A stretch of DNA of 10,170 nt. Source: DASUMP01 sp036277635. Lineage in GTDB: Bacteria; Actinomycetota; Acidimicrobiia; IMCC26256; PALSA-610. A program made the position numbers and the translations under genes. Under the pieces are notes generated by a model, which searched no databases, was not told the DNA's origin, and worked only from the letters and a program-made list of their open reading frames with translations. The DNA lies in NCBI GenBank assembly GCA_036277635.1, contig DASUMP010000163.1, positions 1-10,170 of the forward strand, in the 5' to 3' direction. This document shows, in pieces, positions 1 to 6,223 of the stretch (within the stretch, counting starts at the first letter, position 1; each line of letters opens with the position of its first letter).

Positions 1-147
1 CCGCTCTCGGAGAAGATCCTGTGGAAGGAGTTCCACGCCGGCGAGACGATCGTCATCGACGCGGAAGACGGCGAAGTCGTCTTCCGGTCGGTCGAGGCGG
101 TCGAGCCGCCGCCGGTGGAGCTCGCCGGGAGCGGCACCACCGAGTAG
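1..147 (+). CDS. clpC: ClpC-type AAA+ chaperone/unfoldase, C-terminal end only
   Basis: The open frame enters from outside the window and ends at TAG 145-147, giving 48 residues. It begins PLSEKILWKEFHAGETIVID, which matches the C-terminal D2-small domain end of Clp/Hsp100 ATPases (the LSEK-x-L block followed by a G-E-x-I/V-x-V-D strand). It closes with a short acidic, proline-rich tail. ClpC unfolds substrates and feeds them to ClpP protease in the cytoplasm. No ATPase motif lies inside this fragment, so ClpC rather than ClpB is inferred from the tail and from the neighbours: clpC lies upstream of radA-disA in Bacillus and near them in Mycobacterium. A strong hairpin follows 20 bases after the stop, so the transcript probably ends there. 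Confidence 0.82.
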   Translation, partial: PLSEKILWKEFHAGETIVIDAEDGEVVFRSVEAVEPPPVELAGSGTTE

Positions 148-167
148 CCGCGCCGATCCGATGCGCA

Positions 168-196
168 CGGGACCCCGCCCCGGTGGCGGGGTCCCG
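168..196 (+). terminator. GC-rich hairpin after clpC
   Basis: Positions 168-179 and 185-196 form a perfect 12-bp stem with a 5-nt loop (180-184, CCGGT). It begins 20 bases after the clpC stop and ends 32 bases before the next start. No T-run follows, which is common for terminators of high-GC actinobacteria. It probably insulates lppM from clpC transcription. Confidence 0.75.
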
Positions 197-216
197 GCGC
201 GTGCAGCGCCGGATGC

Positions 217-222
217 GAGAAT
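217..222 (+). promoter_or_regulatory. Candidate -10 box for a leaderless lppM-like transcript
   Basis: GAGAAT ends 6 nt before ATG 229, the spacing expected if transcription starts at the A of the start codon. It matches TATAAT at A2, A4, A5 and T6. No Shine-Dalgarno sequence lies just upstream of 229. No convincing -35 box was found. Confidence 0.4.
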
Positions 223-228
223 CCTGCG

Positions 229-1008
229 ATGTCCCGCCGCGCCGCTCGCGCCGCCCTCGCCGCGCTCGCGCTCGTCGTGGTGCTCGCGGGCTGCGAAGTC
301 GACGGCCAGGTCGCGATCCGCCTCGACGACGACGGCACCGGCACCGTCGCCGCGCGCGTCACCCTCGATCCCGAAGCGCTGGCGCGCCTCGAAGCGGGCG
401 GCGTGCCGATCGACGAACGCGTGTCGCTCGCCGGCTTCGAGGCCGCGGGGTGGACGGTGCCCGAGTGGGAGCGCACGCTCGGCGGCGGCGCGACGGTGCG
501 CATCGCGCACGCGTTCTCCGGCGAAGCCGAGCTCGACCGCCTGCTCACCGACCTCTTCGGCGCCGACGGCTGGTTGCGCGACCCCGAGCTCGACCGCCAG
601 CGCGGGGTGATCCGCAGCCGCGACGGCGTGCGTGTCGACGCCGACCTCACCGACCTCGCCGGCGGCGTGCTCGACGACGCCGAGCTCGTCGCCAACCTCC
701 AAGCGGTCGGCGTCGACCCGAACATCGTTGCCACCCAGGTCGCCGCCGGGATTGCCGACTCGTTCGACCTCACCGTGTCGCTGCAGGTGCCGCGCGACGG
801 CCGGCGGCTCTACCGGCTGTCACCCGGCGACGAGCAGCTCTTGGCGATGTCGTCGAGTGCCACCGACTACGACCGCCTCGTGCTGGCCGGCATCGGGATC
901 CTCATGGTGTTCCTCGCCCTGCTGCTCTACCTGGCCGCGAGCATCAGCGCCCGCCGGCGGCGGATGGTGTCGGCCGAGACGCGCCGGATCGACCTGCCGA
1001 TGTCGTGA
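229..1008 (+). CDS. LppM-like lipoprotein with C-terminal membrane anchor
   Basis: The 259-residue protein starts with a basic n-region (RRAAR), a hydrophobic stretch and a lipobox LAGC. Cys22 would be lipidated after signal peptidase II cleavage. The exported body (about 23-215) has a short VDGQVAIRLDDDGTGTV strand pair and resembles the LppM domain (Mycobacterium tuberculosis LppM family, formerly DUF3153). Near the end is one membrane helix (about 217-238) followed by an arginine cluster (ARRRRM) that should sit in the cytoplasm. The protein would therefore be held at both ends on the outer face of the membrane. Its biochemical role is unknown; mycobacterial LppM has been linked to host-cell interaction, which need not apply here. 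ATG 229 is chosen because it gives a proper signal peptide. The gene sits between clpC and radA in its own frame, 52 bases before radA. Confidence 0.72.
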   Translation: MSRRAARAALAALALVVVLAGCEVDGQVAIRLDDDGTGTVAARVTLDPEALARLEAGGVPIDERVSLAGFEAAGWTVPEWERTLGGGATVRIAHAFSGEAELDRLLTDLFGADGWLRDPELDRQRGVIRSRDGVRVDADLTDLAGGVLDDAELVANLQAVGVDPNIVATQVAAGIADSFDLTVSLQVPRDGRRLYRLSPGDEQLLAMSSSATDYDRLVLAGIGILMVFLALLLYLAASISARRRRMVSAETRRIDLPMS

Positions 1009-1048
1009 GGGCAGTCCGCGGTCCACCATCGGTGTCGCAGGGCGCCGC

Positions 1049-1054
1049 TAGGGT
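1049..1054 (+). promoter_or_regulatory. -10 box for leaderless radA transcript
   Basis: TAGGGT fits the actinobacterial TANNNT consensus and ends exactly 6 nt before ATG 1061, so the predicted transcription start is the A of the start codon. No Shine-Dalgarno sequence is present. No clear -35 box is visible. Confidence 0.6.
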
Positions 1055-1060
1055 GCGGGC

Positions 1061-2413
1061 ATGACCCGAACACGTGTTCGCCACTGTTGCGAGGCGTGCG
1101 GCGCCGAGGCCCCGAAGTGGCTCGGGCGCTGCCCCGACTGCGGCACCTGGGGGTCGCTCGTCGAAGCGGTCGCACCCACCGCGCGGGCGGCCACGCCGTC
1201 GGTCGTGCCCGGCGCCGCGGTCCCGCTCGCGAGCGTGGGCACCGATCCCGGCGCGCGCCGACCGAGCGGGGTCGGCGAGCTCGATCGCGTGCTCGCGGGC
1301 GGCTTCGTGCCCGGCTCGGTCACGCTGCTCGGCGGCGAGCCCGGCATCGGCAAGAGCACGCTGCTGCTCCAGTCGCTCGCCGCCATGGCGGCCGCGGGCG
1401 CGCGCTGCCTGCTCGTGTCGGCCGAGGAGTCGCCCGAACAGGTGCGGCTGCGCGCCGAGCGTCTCGGGCCGCTGCCCGGCGAGCTGCTCGTCCTCGCCGA
1501 GACGTCGCTGCCCTACGTGCTCGCGCACGCCGAGACGATCGCGCCCGATGTGCTCGCGGTGGACTCGATCCAGATGGTCGCCGACCCCGACTCGCCCGGC
1601 GTCCCCGGCAGCGTCTCGCAGGTGCGCGACTGCGCGCAGCGGCTCGTGCGCTACGCGAAGGAGCGTGACGTCGCCACGGTGCTCGTGGGCCACGTCACCA
1701 AGGAGGGCACGCTCGCCGGGCCGCGCGTGCTCGAACACGTCGTCGACACCGTGCTGTCGTTCGACGGCGACCGGCACCACGCGCTGCGCTTCCTGCGCGC
1801 CCGCAAGCACCGCTTCGGGCCCACCGACGAGCTCGGGCTGCTCGAGATGCGCGCCGACGGCCTCGCCAGCGTCCCCGACGCGAGCGCGATCTTCCTCGCC
1901 GACCGCCGCGAAGGTTCGGCCGGTTCCGTCGTCGCGCCCGTGCTCGAAGGCACCCGCCCGCTGCTCGTGGAAGTGCAGGCGCTCGTCGCCGCGTCGAGCG
2001 CGGCCATGCCGCGCCGGGCCGCGCAAGCCCTCGACGCCAGCCGTCTCGCGATGCTGCTCGCCGTGCTCGCGCGCCGCGCCGGCGTCGACCTCGGCATGCA
2101 CGACGTCTACAGCAGCGTCGCCGGCGGCGTGCGCGTGCAGGAGACCGGCGTCGATCTCGCCCTCGTGCTCGCCCTCGTCAGCGCGCACCTCGACCGACCG
2201 GTCGCCGACGACACGGTCGTGCTCGGCGAGGTCGGCCTCGGCGGGGAGGTGCGGCAGGTCCCCCACACCGCGCGCCGCCTCGCCGAGGCCGCCCGCCTCG
2301 GCTTCCGCCGCGCCATCGTCCCCACCTCCACCGCCGACGTCAGCGGCCTCACCCTCACCCGCGTCCCCGACGTCACCACCGCCCTCACCCCCTTGGGCCC
2401 GTTGGCGCAGTAG
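1061..2413 (+). CDS. radA: DNA repair protein RadA (Sms)
   Basis: The 450-residue protein has the full RadA layout. A four-cysteine zinc finger (C10-x2-C13, C24-x2-C27) is followed by a RecA-like ATPase with Walker A GEPGIGKST (92-100), then the AVDSIQ strand (166-171, Walker B) and a Lon-protease-like C-terminal domain from about 275 (MHDVYSSVAGGVRV, then LGEVGLGGEVRQV). RadA is a DnaB-like ATPase that drives branch migration of recombination intermediates in the cytoplasm. Its signature motif, normally KNRFG, reads KHRFG at 249-253. Length is normal for the family (about 450-480). ATG 1061 places the zinc finger at the usual distance and follows a TANNNT box by 6 nt. The gene is followed by disA, its usual partner. 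Its TAG stop lies inside a long hairpin. Confidence 0.97.
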   Translation: MTRTRVRHCCEACGAEAPKWLGRCPDCGTWGSLVEAVAPTARAATPSVVPGAAVPLASVGTDPGARRPSGVGELDRVLAGGFVPGSVTLLGGEPGIGKSTLLLQSLAAMAAAGARCLLVSAEESPEQVRLRAERLGPLPGELLVLAETSLPYVLAHAETIAPDVLAVDSIQMVADPDSPGVPGSVSQVRDCAQRLVRYAKERDVATVLVGHVTKEGTLAGPRVLEHVVDTVLSFDGDRHHALRFLRARKHRFGPTDELGLLEMRADGLASVPDASAIFLADRREGSAGSVVAPVLEGTRPLLVEVQALVAASSAAMPRRAAQALDASRLAMLLAVLARRAGVDLGMHDVYSSVAGGVRVQETGVDLALVLALVSAHLDRPVADDTVVLGEVGLGGEVRQVPHTARRLAEAARLGFRRAIVPTSTADVSGLTLTRVPDVTTALTPLGPLAQ

Positions 2414-2447
2414 TGCACCGCCCAGGTGGCACAACTGCACCAACGGG
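2398..2447 (+). terminator. Long imperfect hairpin over the radA stop codon, built from an inverted repeat pair
   Basis: Positions 2398-2411 pair with 2434-2447 over 14 positions with one C/A mismatch (2406/2439). An inner stem pairs 2413-2416 with 2429-2432 and 2417-2419 with 2425-2427, with G2428 bulged and a 5-nt loop (2420-2424). The right arm carries ACTGCACCAACGG, also found twice upstream of ispD. The left arm is the same unit inverted, with one change. No T-run follows. It may end radA transcription, process the transcript or simply be an inserted repeat. Confidence 0.65.
2434..2446 (+). repeat. Core copy of the ACTGCACCAACGG repeat (radA-disA gap)
   Basis: The 13-base core ACTGCACCAACGG is identical to bases inside the two copies at 6257-6273 and 6286-6302. 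A near-identical inverted copy (one mismatch) lies at 2399-2411 and overlaps the end of radA. Confidence 0.7.
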
Positions 2448-2487
2448 GCACGACGGCGGCCGGAGGGCGGGCGGTTCGACCGGCTTG

Positions 2488-2493
2488 TACCCT
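2488..2493 (+). promoter_or_regulatory. Candidate -10 box upstream of disA
   Basis: TACCCT fits TANNNT and would start transcription near 2500, leaving a leader of about 60 nt before GTG 2561. No matching -35 box is seen at the right distance. An imperfect inverted repeat (2496-2505 with 2520-2527) overlaps the predicted start point. Weak evidence. Confidence 0.3.
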
Positions 2494-2547
2494 TGTGGGC
2501 GCACCAGTCTCGGACGCAAGGTGCCCAGCCGTTCGATATCTGGTCCG

Positions 2548-2552
2548 GGAGG
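2548..2552 (+). promoter_or_regulatory. Shine-Dalgarno site that decides the disA start
   Basis: GGAGG lies within a purine-rich run (2547-2557), 8 nt before GTG 2561. No comparable site precedes the upstream in-frame candidates ATG 2426 and GTG 2495, so 2561 is preferred. Confidence 0.75.
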
Positions 2553-2560
2553 GGGAGCAG

Positions 2561-3631
2561 GTGCCGCACCCGCGGTGGGAAGCGTTCTATTCGGCGCTCG
2601 GGCTGGTCGCGCCGGGCACGCCGCTGCGCGAGGGCATCGACCGGATCCTCCAGGCGAAGATGGGCGCCCTCATCGTCGTGAGCGACGGCCCCGACGTGCT
2701 CAACATCTGCTCGGGCGGCTTCCTCCTCGACGCCGAGTTCACCCCCCAGCGTCTCTCCGAGCTCGCCAAGATGGACGGCGCGATCATCCTCGCGGCCGAC
2801 GGGTCGCGAGTCGCGCGGGCCAACGTGCACCTCGTGCCCGACCCCGACATCCCGACGTCGGAGACCGGCACCCGCCACCGCACCGCCGAGCGGGTCGCGC
2901 GCCAGATCAGCGTCCCGGTGATCACGGTCTCCGAAGAGATGGGCCTCGTGTCCATCCACTTCCGGGGCCAGAAGAAGACGCTCGAGCAGATCCCGCGCGT
3001 ACTCGCCCGCTCCGACCAGGCGCTGCAGATCCTCGGCCGCTACAAGACCCGCCTCGACGGCGTCACCGGCGCGCTCAGCGCGCTCGAAGTGGAAGACCTC
3101 GTGACCGTGCGCGACGTCGCGACCGTGCTGCAGCGCACCGAGATGGTGCGCCGCATCGCGCAGGAGATCGAGGGCTACGTGATCGAGCTCGGCGTCGACG
3201 GCCGGCTCGTGCAGCTCCAGCTCGAAGAGATGACCGGCGGCGTCGAAGAAGACCGCCGGCTCGTGTGCAAGGACTACTTCGTCGAGTCGACCGAGTGGGT
3301 GCTCGAGCAGGTCACGCTCCGACTCGCTGAGCTCTCCGACGACGAGCTGCTCGAGCTGCGCACCGTCGCCGGCTTGTTGCACCTCCCGGTCGAGATGGAT
3401 CTCGACTCGTCGCTGCAGACCCGTGGCCACCGCCTCCTCGCGCGCATCCCGCGCCTGCCCGAGACGATCGCGGAGAAGGTCGTCGAGCGGTTCGGGACCC
3501 TGCCGAAGATCATGCGGGCGAGCATCACCGATCTCGTCGAGGTCGAAGGCGTCGGCGAGGCTCGTGCCCGGGCGATCAAGGACGGCCTCTCGCGCGTCGC
3601 CGAGAGCTCGATCCTCGATCGCTACGCCTGA
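2561..3631 (+). CDS. disA: Diadenylate cyclase DisA (c-di-AMP synthase, DNA-integrity scanner)
   Basis: From GTG 2561 the protein has 356 residues, the usual DisA length. The N-terminal DAC domain (about 10-150) has the VAPGTPLREG start, the catalytic MDGA motif (71-74) and RHRTAE (105-110). It joins two ATP molecules into the second messenger c-di-AMP, acting as an octamer. A helical linker (about 155-280) leads to C-terminal helix-hairpin-helix DNA-binding motifs; VEGVGEARARAIKDGL (327-342) is the clear one. All catalytic motifs are intact. In Bacillus, DisA scans DNA for lesions and RadA restrains its activity, which agrees with radA directly upstream. The frame stays open upstream to ATG 2426, but that would add 45 residues with no counterpart in the family and would run through the radA hairpin region. 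The next gene begins 26 bases after the stop. Confidence 0.96.
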   Translation: MPHPRWEAFYSALGLVAPGTPLREGIDRILQAKMGALIVVSDGPDVLNICSGGFLLDAEFTPQRLSELAKMDGAIILAADGSRVARANVHLVPDPDIPTSETGTRHRTAERVARQISVPVITVSEEMGLVSIHFRGQKKTLEQIPRVLARSDQALQILGRYKTRLDGVTGALSALEVEDLVTVRDVATVLQRTEMVRRIAQEIEGYVIELGVDGRLVQLQLEEMTGGVEEDRRLVCKDYFVESTEWVLEQVTLRLAELSDDELLELRTVAGLLHLPVEMDLDSSLQTRGHRLLARIPRLPETIAEKVVERFGTLPKIMRASITDLVEVEGVGEARARAIKDGLSRVAESSILDRYA

Positions 3632-3644
3632 GCGCGGCGCGCGG

Positions 3645-3650
3645 TAGAAC
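3645..3650 (+). promoter_or_regulatory. Candidate -10 box for the hydrolase gene
   Basis: TAGAAC ends 7 nt before ATG 3658 and matches TATAAT at T1, A2, A4 and A5. There is no Shine-Dalgarno sequence in the 26-base gap after disA. A leaderless internal promoter is plausible; readthrough from disA is also possible. Confidence 0.45.
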
Positions 3651-3657
3651 GTCGCGC

Positions 3658-4392
3658 ATGGCAGCGCTCCGTGAAGGTCCCGTCCACGACGTCTCGGTGG
3701 AGCACCGCACGCTCCGCGTCGACGGCGACGACGTGCCCGTCGTCCACGCCCGTCCCGACGGCCCGCCGCGCGCGGGCCTCGTGCTCCACCCCGACCTCGG
3801 CGGCAACCGGCCGCTGTTCGACGACATGGCCCGCCGCCTCGCCACCCACGGCCTCGCCGTCGCGTGTGTCGAACCGTTCGCGCGCTTCGATCGCGACAAG
3901 CTCGACTCGGTCGAGGTCCGCATGGCGAAGGTCCCCGAGCTCGACGACGCCACGCAGCTCGGCGACCTCGAAGCCGCCGCCAACCTCCTCGTCGTCGACG
4001 ACGACGTGAGCACGATCTCGGTGCTCGGCTTCTGCATGGGCGGCTACTACACGCTCAAGGCCGCCACGTCGGATCGCTTCGATCGCGCGGTCTCGTTCTA
4101 CGGGATGATCACGACCCCCGAGCACTGGCGCGGCCCCGGTCACAAGGCGCCGCTCGCCACCGCCGCCGACGTGTGTCCCACGCTCGCGATCTTCGGCAGC
4201 GCCGATCCGTGGACACCGAAGGAAGACATCGACGCCCTCCGCCAGGCGTGGAGCGCGCGCGACGACTGCGAGATCGTCGTCATCGACGGCGCCGACCACG
4301 GCTTCGTCCACGACCCCGACCGCCCCGCCCACCGCCCCGACGACGCGGCACAAGTCTGGGCGCGCGCGCTGGAGTGGATCAGCGCGATCTGA
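3658..4392 (+). CDS. Dienelactone hydrolase family alpha/beta-hydrolase
   Basis: The 244-residue protein matches the dienelactone hydrolase family in length and in its complete triad. The nucleophile is Cys126 in the elbow GFCMGG (124-129), the acid is Asp183 (GSADPWTP) and the base is His214 (GADHGF). The strand VLHPDLGGN (42-50) corresponds to the oxyanion-hole region. Family members open lactone rings such as dienelactone in chloroaromatic breakdown, but many chromosomal members act on unknown esters or lactones. No aromatic-degradation genes are nearby, so the substrate cannot be named. There is no signal peptide, so it should be cytoplasmic. It starts 26 bases after disA and ends 9 bases from the convergent crp gene. 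It interrupts the conserved disA-yacL order. Confidence 0.85.
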   Translation: MAALREGPVHDVSVEHRTLRVDGDDVPVVHARPDGPPRAGLVLHPDLGGNRPLFDDMARRLATHGLAVACVEPFARFDRDKLDSVEVRMAKVPELDDATQLGDLEAAANLLVVDDDVSTISVLGFCMGGYYTLKAATSDRFDRAVSFYGMITTPEHWRGPGHKAPLATAADVCPTLAIFGSADPWTPKEDIDALRQAWSARDDCEIVVIDGADHGFVHDPDRPAHRPDDAAQVWARALEWISAI

Positions 4393-4412
4393 GCCGCGCG
4401 TCTACGCGCGGC
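4393..4412. terminator. Shared bidirectional hairpin between convergent hydrolase and crp genes
   Basis: A perfect 8-bp stem (4393-4400 with 4405-4412) closes a 4-nt loop (4401-4404). It begins at the base after the hydrolase stop. The loop contains the TAG stop of the minus-strand crp gene. It lacks T-runs, but its position suits a terminator used from both sides. Confidence 0.65.
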
Positions 4413-5052
4413 CGCGGTTGTGGAGCTCGTCGCGTTGGAGGATGCGGTAGCGGCCTCGGCCGGTGACTTCGAGCCAGCCGAGCTTGGCGAAGGTGGCGAT
4501 GGCGCGGTTGACGCGTTCGCGTGAGGCGCCGACGACGCCGGCGAGCTCTTCTTGGGTGAGGGGCATCTCGAAGTCGTCGTCGGGGCCGGCGAGCTCGAGG
4601 AGACGCTTCGCGGTGCGGCCGGGGACGTCGAGGAACATCGCGTCGGCGAGCGCGTCGTCGGTGGCGCGCAGTCTGCTCGCAAGGATGCGGAGCACCTTCC
4701 AGAGCACCTCGGGGCTCGCTTCGAGCGCGGCGCGGACGTCGGCGAAGGTGAGCACGTGGAGGCGCGCGGGGGTGAGCGCGCGGGCGTCGGCCGAGCGAGG
4801 GCCGTTGTCGAAGAGCGCCATCTCGCCGACGATCTCGGGCGGGCCGAGGATGGCCACGACCGATTCGCGACCGTCGCCGGCGTGGGCGGAGATCGCGATC
4901 CGGCCCTCGACGATGACGTAGCACTCCGACGCGGGTTCCCCCTTGCGGAACAGCTCGTCGCCCCGCTCGAAGCGGGCGTCACGGACCGTGGTCCGGAGCT
5001 TGTCGAGCTGCGCCGACGGGAGGGTCCCGAACAACTCTGTCTGCTCGAGCAC
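4402..5052 (-). CDS. Crp/Fnr-family cyclic-nucleotide-responsive transcription regulator
   Basis: The protein has 216 residues from GTG 5052. The N-terminal cyclic-nucleotide-binding fold runs from about 5 to 115. It contains the phosphate-binding cassette GEMALFDNGPRSADA (76-90), with Glu77, Arg86 and Ser87 in the places that bind cAMP in true CRPs. A long dimer helix (about 110-137) leads to the block DVPGRTAKRLLEL and a winged helix-turn-helix, LTQEELAGVVGASRERVNRA (165-184). There are no Fnr-type N-terminal cysteines, so oxygen sensing by an Fe-S cluster is unlikely. Block order and sequence resemble mycobacterial Crp (Rv3676). It probably controls transcription in response to cAMP; targets are unknown. 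GTG 5052 is preferred over the adjacent in-frame GTG 5055 because GGAGG (5061-5057) lies 4 nt from the former and only 1 nt from the latter. Confidence 0.88.
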   Translation of the reverse strand: MLEQTELFGTLPSAQLDKLRTTVRDARFERGDELFRKGEPASECYVIVEGRIAISAHAGDGRESVVAILGPPEIVGEMALFDNGPRSADARALTPARLHVLTFADVRAALEASPEVLWKVLRILASRLRATDDALADAMFLDVPGRTAKRLLELAGPDDDFEMPLTQEELAGVVGASRERVNRAIATFAKLGWLEVTGRGRYRILQRDELHNRGRA

Positions 5053-5084
5053 CACCCCTCCACGTGTGCCGGATGCCGGCCCCG

Positions 5085-5111
5085 AGGCTACCCGTGGCCG
5101 GGGCGGTTCAA
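5085..5111 (-). promoter_or_regulatory. Candidate crp promoter
   Basis: On the minus strand TAGCCT (5090-5085) fits TANNNT, and TTGAAC (5111-5106) lies 15 nt upstream as a possible -35 box; that spacing is short. Transcription would start near 5078, leaving a leader of about 25 nt that contains the GGAGG site. A 6-bp inverted repeat (5079-5084 with 5099-5104) brackets the -10 box and could be an operator. Confidence 0.45.
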
Positions 5112-5165
5112 GACCGAGGCGCCCTCCGCCGATCCACAGGGGAGGGACGGCGCGCGAGGAGGCTC

Positions 5166-6206
5166 ATGTTCGTCGAGATCGTCCGGCTCTTCATGGTGTT
5201 GCTGGGCACGACGGCGGGCTTCTACGCGGCCAAGGATCTGGGGATCCCGAACGGCGACGGCATCGCCGGCGTCCTCGGCTGCCTGCTCGGCTACGTGGGC
5301 GGCGGCATCGTGGGGCGCACGCTCGAGCGTGCGGTCGGCGCGGTGGAGCGGCGGGTCGAGACGCGACACCCGATCGAGGTGGTCGCGGGGACGATCGGTG
5401 GGGTCGGCGGTGCGGTGGGGGGCGCGGCGCTGTCGTTCCCGTTCATCGTGTTGCTCCCCGCGCGCGTCGCGGTCCCGATCGGTGGGCTGTTGGTCTGGAT
5501 CGGCGTGTGGACCGGGTGGCGCGTGATCGGACGGCGCGCGATCTCGCTCGCCGAGTCGTTCGGTCTGTCGGCGCGGCCGTTGGTGCGCGCGCAGGCGTTC
5601 GACGCGCGCGACGGGTTCCTCGTCGACACGTCGGTCGTGATGGACGGGCAGCTGTTGCAGCTCGTGCGCGCCGGCATCATCTCGTCGGACCTGCTGGTGC
5701 CGCGCTTCGTGCTCGACGAGCTGCAGGGGTTCGCCGACGCGCCCGACGACGCGCGTCGTCGCCGCGCGCGGCAAGGGTTGGAGATGCTCGAGGTGCTGCG
5801 CAAGGAAGGTCCGGTGCGCCTGTTCGTGCTCGACGACGAAGTGCCCGAGCTCGCCGCGGTCGACGCGAAGCTCGCGGCCTTGGCGAAGCGACTCGAGCTG
5901 CGACTTCTCACCAACGACAGCGCGCTCGCGCACGTCGCCGAGGTGCAGGGCGTGCCCACGTGCAACCTTCGCCGTCTCGCGATCGACTTGTCGCCGTCGG
6001 TGCTCCCGGGCGACTTCGTGCGGGTCACGCTCACCAAGCACGGGCGGGAGCGCGGCCAGGGGGTCGGTCACCTCGACGACGGTTCGATGGTCGTGGTGAA
6101 CGACGGTGCCGGCCTCGTCGGCGGTCCCGAGGTGCAGCTGCAGGTCACCTCGGTCGTGCCGACCTCGGCCGGTCGCCTCCTCTTCGCCCAGCTCGACACC
6201 GACTGA
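5166..6206 (+). CDS. YacL-like PIN/TRAM-domain membrane protein, putative ribonuclease
   Basis: The 346-residue protein has four hydrophobic segments in its first 125 residues (about 4-22, 33-52, 72-97 and 102-120). A PIN nuclease domain (about 150-270) follows, then a TRAM domain (about 280-344). The PIN acidic residues are all present: Asp154 and Asp160 (VDTSVVMDG), Glu185 (FVLDELQ), Asp234 (VDAKLAALAK) and Asp251 (TNDSALA). The TRAM part shows GQGVGHLDDGSMVVVNDG (297-314) and TSVVPTSAGRLLFA. Order and length match Bacillus YacL, encoded in the same place between disA and ispD. It is inferred to be a membrane-tethered metal-dependent RNase binding RNA through TRAM; its substrate is unknown. 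ATG 5166 has AGGAGG only 3 nt upstream, unusually close. ATG 5193 is an alternative but would cut the first membrane segment. The promoter is probably in the 113-base gap to crp, but no clear -10 box was seen. Confidence 0.88.
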   Translation: MFVEIVRLFMVLLGTTAGFYAAKDLGIPNGDGIAGVLGCLLGYVGGGIVGRTLERAVGAVERRVETRHPIEVVAGTIGGVGGAVGGAALSFPFIVLLPARVAVPIGGLLVWIGVWTGWRVIGRRAISLAESFGLSARPLVRAQAFDARDGFLVDTSVVMDGQLLQLVRAGIISSDLLVPRFVLDELQGFADAPDDARRRRARQGLEMLEVLRKEGPVRLFVLDDEVPELAAVDAKLAALAKRLELRLLTNDSALAHVAEVQGVPTCNLRRLAIDLSPSVLPGDFVRVTLTKHGRERGQGVGHLDDGSMVVVNDGAGLVGGPEVQLQVTSVVPTSAGRLLFAQLDTD

Positions 6207-6223
6207 CCCGCTCGCCGCGCTCT

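Noticed and set aside
2426..2560. An N-terminal extension of DisA from ATG 2426 or GTG 2495
   Set aside because: The extra residues do not resemble known DisA N-termini, ATG 2426 lies in the hairpin, and GTG 2561 has a good Shine-Dalgarno site and gives the normal length.
1074..2681. A 535-codon plus-strand frame within radA and the following gap
   Set aside because: It is an alternative frame of radA; the product is Ser/Pro/Ala/Arg repeats. radA motifs are complete in the true frame.
944..3430. An 828-codon open frame on the minus strand across radA and disA
   Set aside because: It lies opposite two certain genes. Its product is a low-complexity His/Arg/Glu/Ala mix, typical of antisense frames in GC-rich DNA, with no recognisable domain.
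4140..5063. A 307-codon minus-strand frame overlapping crp
   Set aside because: It is a frame-shifted shadow of crp, very rich in Ser, Pro and Arg. The Crp motifs are in the other frame.
5056..5165. A Crp-type operator (GTG-N6-CAC or TGTGA-N6-TCACA) in the crp/PIN divergent region
   Set aside because: No spaced pair fits. CACGTG at 5061-5066 is a short palindrome without the required gap.
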